Shown: positions 53,372-62,517, counted from the stretch's first letter. The stretch is 64,000 bases of DNA from Nocardioidaceae bacterium (GCA_030655315.1 JAURVT010000045.1:39938-103937), one strand, 5' to 3'. The notes: a model not told the origin generated them from the letters alone. Made by a program: numbers and translations.

Positions 53372-54252
53372 GCCTGCTCTCCCGGTTGCCGTGGAGCGAC
53401 CGGGCCGGTGCGCTCGGCTACCGGGCGGGCTGGTCGGTCGTCAGCCGGCTGCCCGAGCCCGTCGTCGCGCCCGCGCTCGACCTGATCGCCGACCGCATCA
53501 CGCGCGGTGACGGCAAGGGTGTGCGCCGGCTGTCGTCCAACCTCGCGATCGCCAGCGGCGAGACCGACCCCGAGCGGCTGGCCGTGCTGACGCGCGCCGC
53601 GATGCGCTCCTACCTGCGCTACTGGGGCGAGGCGTTCCGGCTGCCGCGGTGGGACGTCGACGCCGTCCGCGCCAAGGTCGACCTCGTCGACGACCACCGC
53701 CTGCGCGACGCGTACGCCACGGGACGCGGCGTCGTCGCGGCCCTGCCGCACCAGGGCAACTGGGACCTCGCGGGCGCCTGGGCGTGCGCCGAGGGGATGC
53801 CGCTGACCACCGTGGCCGAGCGGCTCAAGCCCGAGAGCCTGTACGAGCAGTTCGTCGAGTTCCGCCAGGGTCTGGGGTTCGAGGTGCTGCCGATGACCGG
53901 CGGCGACGCCCCCATGCCCACGCTGCTCACCCGGCTGCGCGCGGGCGCCTTCGTCTGCCTGCTCGCCGACCGCGACCTGTCGCGCCACGGCGTCCAGGTC
54001 GAGCTCCTGGGGCACCGGGCCAGCCTGCCGAGCGGTCCCGCCGCGCTCGCGCAGCAGACCGGGGCGACGCTGCTGCCCATCACGTCGGCCTACGACGGCG
54101 CGCAGATGCGCCTCACCTTCCACGAGCCCGTCGAGCACCGTCCCGGCCGCGAGGGCATCGCGGCGATGACGCAGGACGTCGCGGACGCGTTCAGCACCGC
54201 GATCCGTCGCGACCCGGTCGACTGGCACATGCTGCAGCGGGTGTTCCGGTGA
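53368..54252 (+). CDS. patA: Phosphatidylinositol mannoside acyltransferase
   Basis: 294 aa from GTG 53368 (GTGA overlap). LpxL/HtrB-like acyltransferase with H128-x4-D133 (PHQGNWD) and the VCLLADRDLSRHGVQVELLG strand. By position equivalent to Rv2611c; it acylates the mannose of PIM1/PIM2 at the inner face of the membrane. Confidence 0.92.
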   Translation: MSLLSRLPWSDRAGALGYRAGWSVVSRLPEPVVAPALDLIADRITRGDGKGVRRLSSNLAIASGETDPERLAVLTRAAMRSYLRYWGEAFRLPRWDVDAVRAKVDLVDDHRLRDAYATGRGVVAALPHQGNWDLAGAWACAEGMPLTTVAERLKPESLYEQFVEFRQGLGFEVLPMTGGDAPMPTLLTRLRAGAFVCLLADRDLSRHGVQVELLGHRASLPSGPAALAQQTGATLLPITSAYDGAQMRLTFHEPVEHRPGREGIAAMTQDVADAFSTAIRRDPVDWHMLQRVFR

Positions 54253-55379
54253 GGGTCGGGCTGGTGTGCCCGTACGGGCTGCACGTGCCCGGCGGCGTGC
54301 AGAACCACGTCGTCGAGCTCGCCCGCTCGCTGCGGTCGTCGGGCCACCACGTGTCGGTGCTCGCTCCGACCGACGGCGAGCCACCGACGGACCCGCCCGT
54401 CGTGTCGGCCGGACGGGCCGTGCCGGTGCCCTACAACGGCTCGGTGGCACGGGTCGCGTTCGGTCCGCTCGCGCTGGCCCGCACCCGACGGTGGGTGCGC
54501 GGCGGCGGGTTCGACCTGCTGCACGTGCACGAGCCGGCCACGCCCAGCGTCTCGCTGATGGCGCTCGGGCTGTGGGACGGGCCCGCGGTCGCGACCTTCC
54601 ACACCCAGATCGGGCGCTCGCTGGCGATGTCGGTGTCCGAGCCGATGCTGCGCCCCGCCCTGGCGCGGCTCGACGCGTCGATCGCGGTGTCGGCCCACGC
54701 GCTCGAGGTGGTGGAGCGCCGCGGCACCGCCGACGGGTCGCTCGTGATCCCCAACGGGCTCGACGTCGACGCGTTCGACGTCGCCCCCCACCAGCGCGAG
54801 CGACGTCCGGGCCCGGGCCCGCGGCTGCTGTTCCTCGGCCGGTTCGACGAGCCGCGCAAGGGCCTGGCGGTGGCCCTCGCGGCGATGCGCACGATCGTCG
54901 CGGACCACCCCGACGCGCACCTCGTCGTCGCCGGCGCGGGTCAGGTGGCGTCCGCGCGCAGGCTCGTCCCGGACGACCTGCTCGACCACGTCGAGGTGGT
55001 GGGACGCGTCGACGACCGTCGTCGCGCCCGCCTGCTCGCCGGCGCCGACGTCTACCTCGCCCCGCAGACCGGCGGCGAGAGCTTCGGCGTCGTCCTGCTC
55101 GAGGCGATGGCCGCGGGTGCGCCGGTCGTCGCGAGCGACCTGCCCGCCTTCGTCGACGTGCTCGACGCCGGCCGCTGGGGCCGGACGTTCAAGACGGGCT
55201 CGCCCTCGGCGCTGGCGCGAGCGGTGTCGTCCGTCCTCGCCGACCCGCGCACGCCCACCCGGACAGCCGACGCCCGCCGCGCCGTCCGCGCCTACGACTG
55301 GTCGGCGATCACCCGCCGCGTGCTCGAGGTCTACGCCTCGGTCCTCGACGTCACCTCCACCGGCCGCCGCACCTCCTGA
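54249..55379 (+). CDS. pimA: Phosphatidylinositol mannosyltransferase
   Basis: 376 aa from GTG 54249 (GTGA overlap with patA). GT4 fold: CPYGLHVPGGVQNHVVELAR opens it, and the GDP-mannose site has LFLGRFDEPRKGL and GGESFGVVLLEAMAAG with both EX7E acidic residues. Adds the first mannose to phosphatidylinositol. Completes the pgsA-patA-pimA lipid unit. Confidence 0.95.
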   Translation: MRVGLVCPYGLHVPGGVQNHVVELARSLRSSGHHVSVLAPTDGEPPTDPPVVSAGRAVPVPYNGSVARVAFGPLALARTRRWVRGGGFDLLHVHEPATPSVSLMALGLWDGPAVATFHTQIGRSLAMSVSEPMLRPALARLDASIAVSAHALEVVERRGTADGSLVIPNGLDVDAFDVAPHQRERRPGPGPRLLFLGRFDEPRKGLAVALAAMRTIVADHPDAHLVVAGAGQVASARRLVPDDLLDHVEVVGRVDDRRRARLLAGADVYLAPQTGGESFGVVLLEAMAAGAPVVASDLPAFVDVLDAGRWGRTFKTGSPSALARAVSSVLADPRTPTRTADARRAVRAYDWSAITRRVLEVYASVLDVTSTGRRTS

Positions 55380-55393
55380 GCCGCCGCGTCCCC

Positions 55394-55445
55394 GGACCTG
55401 TCGGTGCGTGGTGATGACGGGACATCACCACACACCGACAGGTCC
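55394..55445. repeat. 23-bp-stem inverted repeat between pimA and pdxS
   Basis: Arms 55394-55416 and 55423-55445 match at 22 of 23 positions with a 6-nt loop; CCCCGG/CCGGGG extends the stem. No T-run follows. It may end the pimA transcript or be a mobile hairpin. Confidence 0.75.
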
Positions 55446-55502
55446 TCCGGGGCGTTGCGGCCGTACGATCGAGGGGTACACCCGACCCCAGGAGGACCCG
55501 CT

Positions 55503-56405
55503 GTGACCGAGTCGAACGCCACCCCCGCCACCGGCACCGCGCGCGTCAAGCGCGGCATGGCCGAGATGCTCAAGGGCGGCGTGATCATGGACGTCGTCGA
55601 CGCCGCGCAGGCCAAGATCGCCGAGGACGCCGGCGCCGTCGCCGTGATGGCGCTCGAGCGCGTCCCCGCCGACATTCGTGCCCAGGGCGGCGTCGCGCGC
55701 ATGAGCGACCCCGACCTGATCGACGGCATCCAGGCCGCCGTCTCCATCCCCGTGATGGCCAAGGCCCGCATCGGCCACTTCGTCGAGGCGCAGGTGCTGC
55801 AGTCGCTCGGCGTGGACTACGTCGACGAGTCCGAGGTGCTCACCCCGGCCGACTACACGCACCACATCGACAAGTGGAACTTCACCGTCCCGTTCGTCTG
55901 CGGCGCGACCAACCTCGGGGAGGCGCTGCGACGCATCACCGAGGGCGCGGCGATGATCCGCTCCAAGGGCGAGGCCGGCACCGGCGACGTCTCCAACGCC
56001 ACCACCCACATGCGCACCATCCGCGGCGAGATCGCCCGGCTGACGTCGCTCTCGCCCGAGGAGCTGTACGTGGCGGCCAAGGAGCTGCAGGCGCCGTACG
56101 ACCTGGTCGCCGAGGTCGCCGCCGCGGGCAAGCTGCCCGTCGTGCTGTTCACCGCCGGCGGCATCGCCACCCCGGCCGACGCGGCGATGATGCGCCAGCT
56201 CGGCGCCGAGGGCGTCTTCGTGGGCTCGGGCATCTTCAAGTCCGGCAACCCCGCCGAGCGCGCCGAGGCGATCGTCCAGGCCGCGACCTTCTACGACGAC
56301 CCCGACGTGATCGCCAAGGTCTCGCGCGGTCTCGGCGAGGCCATGGTCGGCATCAACGTGGAGGACGTCCCTGAGCCGCACCGGCTCGCCGAGCGCGGCT
56401 GGTAG
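55503..56405 (+). CDS. pdxS: Pyridoxal 5'-phosphate synthase lyase subunit PdxS
   Basis: 300 aa from GTG 55503 (AGGAGG nearby). (beta/alpha)8 barrel with [10 protein letters not shown] (Asp30), the Schiff-base Lys87 in [21 protein letters not shown] and the phosphate loop GIFKSGNP. Makes PLP from ribose 5-phosphate, glyceraldehyde 3-phosphate and ammonia supplied by PdxT, whose gene is unusually 4.4 kb away. Confidence 0.97.
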   Translation: MTESNATPATGTARVKRGMAEMLKGGVIMDVVDAAQAKIAEDAGAVAVMALERVPADIRAQGGVARMSDPDLIDGIQAAVSIPVMAKARIGHFVEAQVLQSLGVDYVDESEVLTPADYTHHIDKWNFTVPFVCGATNLGEALRRITEGAAMIRSKGEAGTGDVSNATTHMRTIRGEIARLTSLSPEELYVAAKELQAPYDLVAEVAAAGKLPVVLFTAGGIATPADAAMMRQLGAEGVFVGSGIFKSGNPAERAEAIVQAATFYDDPDVIAKVSRGLGEAMVGINVEDVPEPHRLAERGW

Positions 56406-56423
56406 TCGCCCCGCAGCACCCTC

Positions 56424-56463
56424 CGAGACCCGGTCGCGCACCCGTGCGAGGCCGGGTCTCGGC
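56424..56463 (+). terminator. Hairpin terminator after pdxS
   Basis: CCGAGACCCGG (56424-56434) and CCGGGTCTCGG (56453-56463) form an 11-bp stem; no T-run. Confidence 0.6.
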
Positions 56464-56636
56464 ACGTCCGGAGCCACGGAGTGAGCGTCATCACGAGAGT
56501 TCTCCGGATCGTCTCAAGGCGGTGTCAAGAACCCCCACGGTTCGCCCGCGAGCCCTCACGTCCGCGTGATCGCCTCGTCATTCTGGATGACGGGGGAGTC
56601 TCCCCGACCACCAACTCGGACGAGAAGAGACCTGTG

Positions 56637-57194
56637 ATGAAGAAGAGCACCAAGGGCGCGATCGCGGCGGGGGCCGCAGCCGTACTCCTCGTGGGCGGAG
56701 CCGGGTCACTCGCGTTCTGGAGCGACTCCGAGGGCGTCGACGGCGGCACGATCACCTCGGGGCGCCTCACCATCACGCCGGCCGGGACGCCGGCACCGAC
56801 GTGGACCGACGAGACCACCGGCACGGCGATCCCGGACATCGGGGCCTTCCGCATCGTGCCGGGCGACAGCCTGACCTACACGGCCGACTTTGTGGTCGAG
56901 GCCGTCGGGGACAACCTCGCCGCCACCATCGAGGTCGACGACGACTCCATCACCGGCAGCCCGACGCTCCTCGCGGAGACCACCCAGTCGGTGCAGGTGC
57001 TCGACGGCGGGGCTGCGCTCACGGCGATCACCGAGGCGCAGGACGGCGACACCGTCACGGCCGAGGTCACCTTCACGTTCCCGTACGCTGCGGCCACCAA
57101 CGCGTCGCAGAGCACCACGGCCGCGCTCCAGACCGTCGACCTCACCGGGCTGACCCTCGACCTCAACCAGTCCGGTCCGCAGACCGCGCCCTGA
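56637..57194 (+). CDS. SipW-dependent (alternate signal peptide) exported protein 1
   Basis: 185 aa. MKKSTKGAIAAGAAAVLLVG then GAGSLAFWSDSEGVDG: the hydrophobic stretch directly followed by (A/F)WSD is the alternate-type signal of TasA/camelysin-like proteins cleaved by SipW peptidases. The mature part is a beta-rich domain (SGRLTITPAG, DSLTYTADFVVEAVGDN) fit for fibre or coat assembly. First gene of a six-gene run; 173 bp upstream with a GGGGAGTCTCCCC hairpin. Confidence 0.8.
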   Translation: MKKSTKGAIAAGAAAVLLVGGAGSLAFWSDSEGVDGGTITSGRLTITPAGTPAPTWTDETTGTAIPDIGAFRIVPGDSLTYTADFVVEAVGDNLAATIEVDDDSITGSPTLLAETTQSVQVLDGGAALTAITEAQDGDTVTAEVTFTFPYAAATNASQSTTAALQTVDLTGLTLDLNQSGPQTAP

Positions 57195-57201
57195 CGGGGC
57201 C

Positions 57202-57723
57202 ATGGTCAGCGCCCGTCACGCCGTGCTCACGCTCGGGATCGTCGTCGTGATGGCGTCGGTGCTGGTCGTGGGCTCCGGCGCGTCGTGGCGCACCGAACGA
57301 CAGCTCGGAGCCGGCACGCTCGTCGCCGGACGCCTCGACCTCAAGGTGGGCGGCGTCGACGCGTACAGCTTCACGGCTCTCAGCGGCACCAACCTCGCTC
57401 CGGGGTCCTACCGCCAGGCGCCGCTGGTGGTGTCGAACGCCGGCGACATCGCCCTGCGCTACCGGCTCGCGGCCGTGACGTTCGGGACGCTCACCGGCTC
57501 GGCGTCCTACACCGCGACGCGGGTAGCAGCAGCGGCGGGATGCCCGACCACGGGCAACCCGACGGCCCTCGCGGGGAGTGCGACGACCTTCCGGACGCTG
57601 GTACCCGCGGCGGTCGAGACCTGGTGCCTGCGCGTCACTCTCGGCCCCAACCCGCCGCAGGCACTCAGTGGAGCGGTCGTCCGGTTCACCTACGCAGGAG
57701 AGCAGGCACGGCATGCGGCCTGA
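57202..57723 (+). CDS. SipW-dependent-type exported protein 2
   Basis: 173 aa. Signal VLTLGIVVVMASVLVVGSG followed by ASWRTERQLGAGTLVAGRLD, then a short beta domain with DAYSFTALSGTNLAPGSYRQ and two cysteines. Same architecture as gene 1 and the 59165 gene. 7 nt after gene 1 and overlapping the peptidase start by 11 nt. Confidence 0.75.
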   Translation: MVSARHAVLTLGIVVVMASVLVVGSGASWRTERQLGAGTLVAGRLDLKVGGVDAYSFTALSGTNLAPGSYRQAPLVVSNAGDIALRYRLAAVTFGTLTGSASYTATRVAAAAGCPTTGNPTALAGSATTFRTLVPAAVETWCLRVTLGPNPPQALSGAVVRFTYAGEQARHAA

Positions 57724-58291
57724 CGCGGTCGACGAGGAGGCCACGGGCGCGTGGTGGTGGGTGCGAACGATCAGCACCGCACTGGCGCTCATGGTCGCCC
57801 TCGCCCTCCTGGCGGTGATGGTGGTGGTCCCGCGTCTCGGCGGAGGCACGCCGTTCACCATCCTCACCGGGTCGATGGTCCCCAGCTATCCGCCCGGCAC
57901 GCTCGTGGTGACCCGCCCGGTGCCGATCGACGAGATCGGTGTCGGCACGCCGATCACCTACCAGCTCCGCTCCGGCGAGCCCACCGTCGTGACGCACCGG
58001 GTGGTCTCCATCGGCATCGGGCCCGACGGGCAGAAGCAGCTCACCACCCAGGGAGACGCCAACAACGCGCCCGACGAGGACCCGGTGAGTCCAGAGCAGG
58101 TGCGAGGGGCGGTCTGGTACGCCGTCCCGTGGCTCGGCCACCTCAACAACGCCTTGACCGGGCGCCAGCACCAGCTGCTCGTGTGGGTCGTGGCCGCCGG
58201 ACTCCTTGCCTACGCGGGCTTCATGCTCACCTCCGCGGCCCTCGACCGCGGCCGCGGCCGCCGGACGAGGCGGGACGAGGTGCGTCGATGA
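57713..58291 (+). CDS. Signal peptidase I, SipW/ER type
   Basis: 192 aa. N-terminal helix (ISTALALMVALALLAVMVVV), nucleophile Ser54 in LTGSMVPSYPPG, and His95 in VVTHRVVSIG where other bacterial peptidases have lysine: the Ser-His arrangement of SipW and eukaryotic peptidases. GDANNAPDEDPV and a C-terminal membrane helix complete it. It should cleave the alternate signals encoded around it. Confidence 0.88.
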   Translation: MRPDAVDEEATGAWWWVRTISTALALMVALALLAVMVVVPRLGGGTPFTILTGSMVPSYPPGTLVVTRPVPIDEIGVGTPITYQLRSGEPTVVTHRVVSIGIGPDGQKQLTTQGDANNAPDEDPVSPEQVRGAVWYAVPWLGHLNNALTGRQHQLLVWVVAAGLLAYAGFMLTSAALDRGRGRRTRRDEVRR

Positions 58292-59172
58292 GTGCCCGTG
58301 CAGCGGCCGTGCTGGTCGGCGGCGTCCTAATCATCGGGATGACCGGTGGACAGGCTCACGCCGAGGACCGTCTCGGGCTCAGCCGTGACGGCCAGACGTG
58401 GGGACCGTCCATCGTCGGCCCACTGTTCGATGCGTCCGTCCGCTGGGTGCCCGGTGACAGTCGGACCTCGACCTTCTACGCCCGCAATCAGTCCACCGAC
58501 GGCGCCGAGCTGACCGTGGACCTCGCCGGAGCCGCGGGCGACCCGCTCGTGAGCAACGGTGACCTCCAGGTCACCGCCCAGGCCGACGGTGGCGCCCCTC
58601 TCCCGGTCGACGGCGACGGTGATCGCCGCCTTCTCGAGGTCGACCGCCTCGCCCAGGGTGAGGCGGTCCAGGTGTCCGTGACCGCGCGGTTGAGGCCCGA
58701 GGCGACCAACCAGACCCAGGTGGACCAGGTCCGCCTGCGGTTCCGCGTCACGCTCACCGAGGACGTCCCCGTCGAGGGCGGTGGCGGATCGCTTCCCGGC
58801 GGCGGTGAGCCCGCCATACCCGAGCCCACCCTGCCCGGTGTCCTGGATCCGGGCGAACCCGGACAGGGCGGCCCGGACGACGTCGCCACCGGCACGGACG
58901 AAGCGGCCGGCGGAGCGAGCACGGGCCCGTCGACGTCGACGACCGTCATCGGCGCCGGCCCGGGCACGACGACGACCTCCACCCCCGGAGGAGCCTCCTG
59001 GCTCCCGAGCACGGGCGGGCCCGCCGGCTGGCTCCTGCTCGTCGGTGGCCTCGCGGTGGGTGTCGGCTCCGCCCTCGTCGGCAGCCGTGACCGCGACGGC
59101 CCCACCCCACCGGACCGACCCCGACCCCGACCCGTCACCTGGCCACACCACGAGAGGACCGCACATGAGTAG
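58288..59172 (+). CDS. LPXTG-anchored surface protein of the SipW cluster
   Basis: 294 aa; ATGA overlap with the peptidase. Ordinary signal peptide (AAVLVGGVLIIGMTGGQAHA), a beta domain (STFYARNQSTDGAELTVDL), a long Gly/Pro/Thr linker, then LPSTG (about 239-243), helix and Arg-rich tail, the sortase sorting signal. It could anchor fibres of the neighbouring exported proteins to peptidoglycan. Sortase is not in the window. Confidence 0.82.
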   Translation: MSARAAAVLVGGVLIIGMTGGQAHAEDRLGLSRDGQTWGPSIVGPLFDASVRWVPGDSRTSTFYARNQSTDGAELTVDLAGAAGDPLVSNGDLQVTAQADGGAPLPVDGDGDRRLLEVDRLAQGEAVQVSVTARLRPEATNQTQVDQVRLRFRVTLTEDVPVEGGGGSLPGGGEPAIPEPTLPGVLDPGEPGQGGPDDVATGTDEAAGGASTGPSTSTTVIGAGPGTTTTSTPGGASWLPSTGGPAGWLLLVGGLAVGVGSALVGSRDRDGPTPPDRPRPRPVTWPHHERTAHE

Positions 59173-59785
59173 CACCGAGGAGAGGGCCGGCAACCGCGCC
59201 GCCCGCACGTCGTGGTGGCGCAGGCTCACCGGCGACAAGGTCAAGGCGCTGCTGTCGCTCGGCGTGGTTCTGGGCGTCGGCGCCGTGGGCACGATGGCGG
59301 CGTGGACCGACAACGCCACCGCCACCAGCACGTTCAGCACCGGCAACGTGCAGATCCGCCTGACCGACAACAACGTCCAGGCCTACGGGTTCACCACGCT
59401 GAGCATGACCAACATGGCGCCCGGCTACAGCAAGGCGTCGGTGCTGAAGGTCAAGAACACCGGCTCCCTCGACTTCGGCTACACGATCTCCGCAGCGGCG
59501 ACCGACTCCGGCAACGTCGCCGGGCTGGGAGCAGGGCTGAGGGTGAAGATCACCGCGGACACGACGGTGTCGGGCAGCGGCAACGCCATCACGTGCTCGG
59601 GCACCGCACTCACCGGAGCCAACGGCGTGGCGCCCGCTGCCGTCAACGCGGCCGCGCGCAACCTGGTCGGCACCACGGGCAACGAGACCCTTTGCTTCCA
59701 GGTGTCCCTGCCCACGGATGCGTCGACCCAGCTGCAGAGCGCCAGCACGTCCATCGTCTTCACGTTCACCGCCACCAACCTCTGA
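59165..59785 (+). CDS. SipW-dependent-type exported protein 3 (TasA-like)
   Basis: 206 aa. Basic lead (ARTSWWRRLTGDKVKAL), helix SLGVVLGVGAVGTM, then AAWTDNATATSTFSTGNVQI, the clearest alternate signal of the group. The mature domain has FTTLSMTNMAPGYSKASVLK and KNTGSLDFGYTISA, close to the TasA/camelysin beta-jellyroll pattern, and one cysteine pair. Overlaps the LPXTG gene by 8 nt. Confidence 0.82.
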   Translation: MSSTEERAGNRAARTSWWRRLTGDKVKALLSLGVVLGVGAVGTMAAWTDNATATSTFSTGNVQIRLTDNNVQAYGFTTLSMTNMAPGYSKASVLKVKNTGSLDFGYTISAAATDSGNVAGLGAGLRVKITADTTVSGSGNAITCSGTALTGANGVAPAAVNAAARNLVGTTGNETLCFQVSLPTDASTQLQSASTSIVFTFTATNL

Positions 59786-59802
59786 CAGGACGCACCACCA
59801 CG

Positions 59803-60861
59803 ATGACCACCGAGCAGCGGAGAGCACCGACGGACGCGTCGCGCGTCCGGCTGCGCTCGGTGCTGCTCAACGTCGGCGCGCTGCTCGGGGTGCTGTGCAT
59901 CGTGGCGGGTCTGGCGTCGGTGTTGCTAGACGTCCGCCCGCTCGTGTTCCGGTCGGGGTCGATGTCCCCGGAGATCCGCACCGGCGCGGTCGCGCTCGCC
60001 CGTGACACCGACGCACCCGATCTGCGGGTCGGCGACGTGGTGAGCGTGACGAACGCCGAGGGTGCCCGCATCACCCACCGCATCGTCTCGCTGCAGGGAT
60101 CGGGCGACACCCGCCTCCTGCGGCTCAGGGGCGATGACAACCGGACGCCCGACGAGGAGACCTACCCGGTGGTCCGGGTGCCGCGCGTGTTCGCGCACCT
60201 CAACGGCGCGGGCTTCGCCGTCTCCTGGCTCAGCACGCCACCGGCGGTCTTCCTCGGTGGCCTGCTGAGCGGGGTGCTGCTGGTGCTCGTGTTCGGCGGC
60301 CACCGTGCGTCGACTCCGCCGGGGCGTCGTCGCGACGACCCCGGCGACAGCGCGGCTCGGTCCCGCGCCGCCGGGCACGCCACGACCGGGCTGGCGGTGC
60401 TGCTCGTGCTCGGCGCGGTGACCGGGGCCGTGGTGGCGCGGCCGACCACGACACTCGCTGCTTGGTCGTCGAACGCGAGTGCGACGTCGGGGAGCTTCTC
60501 GACGCTGACCGTGCTCCCCGTGGACGCAGTGAGCTGCACGAACGGGTCGGGCAGAGTAGTGATCGGGTGGAAGCACAAGAGCCTGGATTACGACTATGCG
60601 TTGACGATCACACGAGTGTCCGACCCGAGCATGGTCTCCACCGGGTCGTTGCCCGGAACCGGCGCGGTCGGCTCCGACCTCCAGTTCCCCATCACGACCG
60701 GGCTCCTCACGGGGACTCTGGTCGGAACCATCGAATACGACGTCGCCGTGAGATCCAGGCTGAAGGGCTCGCCCAACTGGGTCTCGACTCCCAAGGTCTA
60801 TCGGATTCGCACCGTGAGCGTGGTGGTGACCACGATCGAGTGCAGAGCTGTCGTGACCTGA
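59803..60861 (+). CDS. Signal peptidase I fused to a SipW-dependent-type exported domain
   Basis: 352 aa. Residues 1-165: peptidase with membrane helix 21-43, Ser53 (FRSGSMSPEI), His92 (ITHRIVSL), RGDDNRTPDEE and a second helix about 149-166. After an Arg/Ser linker comes a third helix (194-212) followed by TTTLAAWSSNASATSGSFST (from about 215) and a ~130-residue beta domain with two cysteines. That is the alternate signal plus mature domain of the neighbouring substrates, so enzyme and substrate are in one chain. The final third is less GC-rich. Confidence 0.82.
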   Translation: MTTEQRRAPTDASRVRLRSVLLNVGALLGVLCIVAGLASVLLDVRPLVFRSGSMSPEIRTGAVALARDTDAPDLRVGDVVSVTNAEGARITHRIVSLQGSGDTRLLRLRGDDNRTPDEETYPVVRVPRVFAHLNGAGFAVSWLSTPPAVFLGGLLSGVLLVLVFGGHRASTPPGRRRDDPGDSAARSRAAGHATTGLAVLLVLGAVTGAVVARPTTTLAAWSSNASATSGSFSTLTVLPVDAVSCTNGSGRVVIGWKHKSLDYDYALTITRVSDPSMVSTGSLPGTGAVGSDLQFPITTGLLTGTLVGTIEYDVAVRSRLKGSPNWVSTPKVYRIRTVSVVVTTIECRAVVT

Positions 60862-60866
60862 CCGGC

Positions 60867-60872
60867 TAGCCT
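60867..60872 (+). promoter_or_regulatory. -10 box for leaderless pdxT mRNA
   Basis: TAGCCT stands 6 nt before GTG 60879, only 5 nt after the peptidase-fusion stop; it would let pdxT be expressed independently of the cluster before it. Confidence 0.5.
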
Positions 60873-60878
60873 CACTCA

Positions 60879-61490
60879 GTGACCGACCCAGCACCCACCA
60901 TCGGCGTCCTCGCGGTGCAGGGCGACGTCCGCGAGCACCTGGAGGCCATCACGCGCCTGGGCTGCCGGGCGGTCGCGGTGCGGCGCCCGTCCGAGCTGGA
61001 CGACTGCGACGGGCTGGTGCTCCCCGGCGGGGAGTCGACCACCATCGACAAGCTCGCGCGGCGCTGGGGCCTGGCCGGGCCCGTCCGCGAGCGCATCGCC
61101 AGCGGAATGCCCGTGCTGGGCACGTGCGCCGGGATGATCCTGCTCGCCGACCGGGTTCTCGACGGGGCCGTGGACCAGCAGACGTTCGGCGGGCTCGACG
61201 TCACCGTCCGCCGCAACGCGTTCGGTCGCCAGGTCGACTCGTTCGAGACGCATCTGGCTTTCGCCGACTGGGACGAGCCGGTGCACGCCGTCTTCATCCG
61301 CGCGCCGTGGGTGGAGGAGGTCGGTGCGGACGTCGAGGTGCTGGCCCGGGTCAGCGGGGGAGCGGCGGACGGACGCGTCGTCGCCGTGCGGCAGGGACAC
61401 CTGCTCGCCACCTCCTTCCACCCCGAGGTGGGCACCGACGACCGCGTGCACGCCCTGCTCGTCCAGATGGTCGTCGGCGCTCGGCGGTAG
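60879..61490 (+). CDS. pdxT: Pyridoxal 5'-phosphate synthase glutaminase subunit PdxT
   Basis: 203 aa from GTG 60879. Class I glutaminase: LPGGESTT, nucleophile Cys83 (GTCAGMI), and the His-Glu of SFHPEVG. Feeds ammonia to PdxS. Its stop TAG forms part of the -10 TAGGAT for yebC. Confidence 0.96.
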   Translation: MTDPAPTIGVLAVQGDVREHLEAITRLGCRAVAVRRPSELDDCDGLVLPGGESTTIDKLARRWGLAGPVRERIASGMPVLGTCAGMILLADRVLDGAVDQQTFGGLDVTVRRNAFGRQVDSFETHLAFADWDEPVHAVFIRAPWVEEVGADVEVLARVSGGAADGRVVAVRQGHLLATSFHPEVGTDDRVHALLVQMVVGARR

Positions 61491-61493
61491 GAT
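61488..61493 (+). promoter_or_regulatory. -10 box of yebC
   Basis: TAGGAT overlaps the pdxT stop, giving a leader of about 60 nt before ATG 61563, which has GGGAAGGA upstream. Confidence 0.5.
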
Positions 61494-61562
61494 CGTCGCC
61501 GCACACACAGCAACAGCACCGCGGGGACGCACGACGCGCCGCAGGGACGGGAAGGACCGCTG

Positions 61563-62324
61563 ATGTCAGGGCACTCCAAGTGGGCGACCACGAAGCACAA
61601 GAAGGCCGTGATCGATGCCAAGCGCGGCAAGATGTTCGCCAAGCTGATCAAGAACATCGAGGTCGCGGCACGCACCGGCGGTGCCGACCTCGCGGGCAAC
61701 CCCACGCTCTACGACGCGGTCCAGAAGGCCAAGAAGACCTCGGTCCCCAACGACAACATCGACCGCGCCGTCAAGCGCGGCGGCGGCCTCGACGGCTCGG
61801 CCGTCGACTACACCACGATCATGTACGAGGGCTACGCGCCCGGCGGCGTCGCGATGCTCATCGAGTGCCTCACCGACAACAAGAACCGTGCCGCCATGGA
61901 GGTCCGCACCGCCATGACCCGCAACGGCGGGTCGATGGGCGACCCCGGCTCGGTCTCCTACATGTTCCACCGCAAGGGCGTCGTGCTCGTCCCGCGCGAC
62001 CAGGGCGAGGGCAACGAGACCGACGAGGACACCATCCTGCTCGCCGTCCTCGACGCCGGCGCCGAGGAGGTCAACGACCTCGGTGACTCCTTCGAGGTCA
62101 TCTCCGAGGCCACCGACCTCGTCGCCGTCCGCACCGCCCTGCAGGACGCCGGCCTCGACTACGACTCCGCCGAGGCCTCCTTCGTCCCCACGATGACCGT
62201 CGAGGTCGACGTCGACGGCGCCGAGAAGGTCATCCGCCTCGTCGACGCCCTCGAGGACTCCGACGACGTGCAGAACGTGTTCACGAACTTCGATGCGTCC
62301 GACGAGGTCATGGCCCAGGTCTGA
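61563..62324 (+). CDS. yebC: YebC/PmpR family protein
   Basis: 253 aa. [20 protein letters not shown] and [19 protein letters not shown] are signatures. YebC-type proteins act in translation of difficult (proline-rich) sequences and were earlier described as regulators. In most actinobacteria ruvC follows; here an opposing gene does. Confidence 0.96.
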   Translation: MSGHSKWATTKHKKAVIDAKRGKMFAKLIKNIEVAARTGGADLAGNPTLYDAVQKAKKTSVPNDNIDRAVKRGGGLDGSAVDYTTIMYEGYAPGGVAMLIECLTDNKNRAAMEVRTAMTRNGGSMGDPGSVSYMFHRKGVVLVPRDQGEGNETDEDTILLAVLDAGAEEVNDLGDSFEVISEATDLVAVRTALQDAGLDYDSAEASFVPTMTVEVDVDGAEKVIRLVDALEDSDDVQNVFTNFDASDEVMAQV

Positions 62325-62368
62325 CCAGCCCGCGCCGGCATCCGCGCTGGCTGCGTTGCTGCCTCGTC

Positions 62369-62389
62369 GGCGACCAAACCCAGGTCGCC
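62369..62389 (+). terminator. Hairpin after yebC
   Basis: GGCGACC (62369-62375), loop AAACCCA, GGTCGCC (62383-62389), then TTCC. It can end yebC or the convergent gene. The surrounding 62325-62517 is otherwise GC-rich with no gene. Confidence 0.55.
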
Positions 62390-62517
62390 TTCCTCGGCGC
62401 GCCTTGCCCGCGCTGCGCCGGCACGCGCTGGCCCGCGCGGCGCCCGCATGTCTCGCCCGCCCGGCATCGGTTCTCGTTGGATCTGGGAGTGAGGAGGCGC
62501 GAGGCCGCGGGGCGCGG

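Noticed and set aside
62325..62517. A small gene in the gap after yebC
   Set aside because: The antisense frame reads as part of an upstream shadow and has no start or motif; only the 7-bp hairpin is supported.
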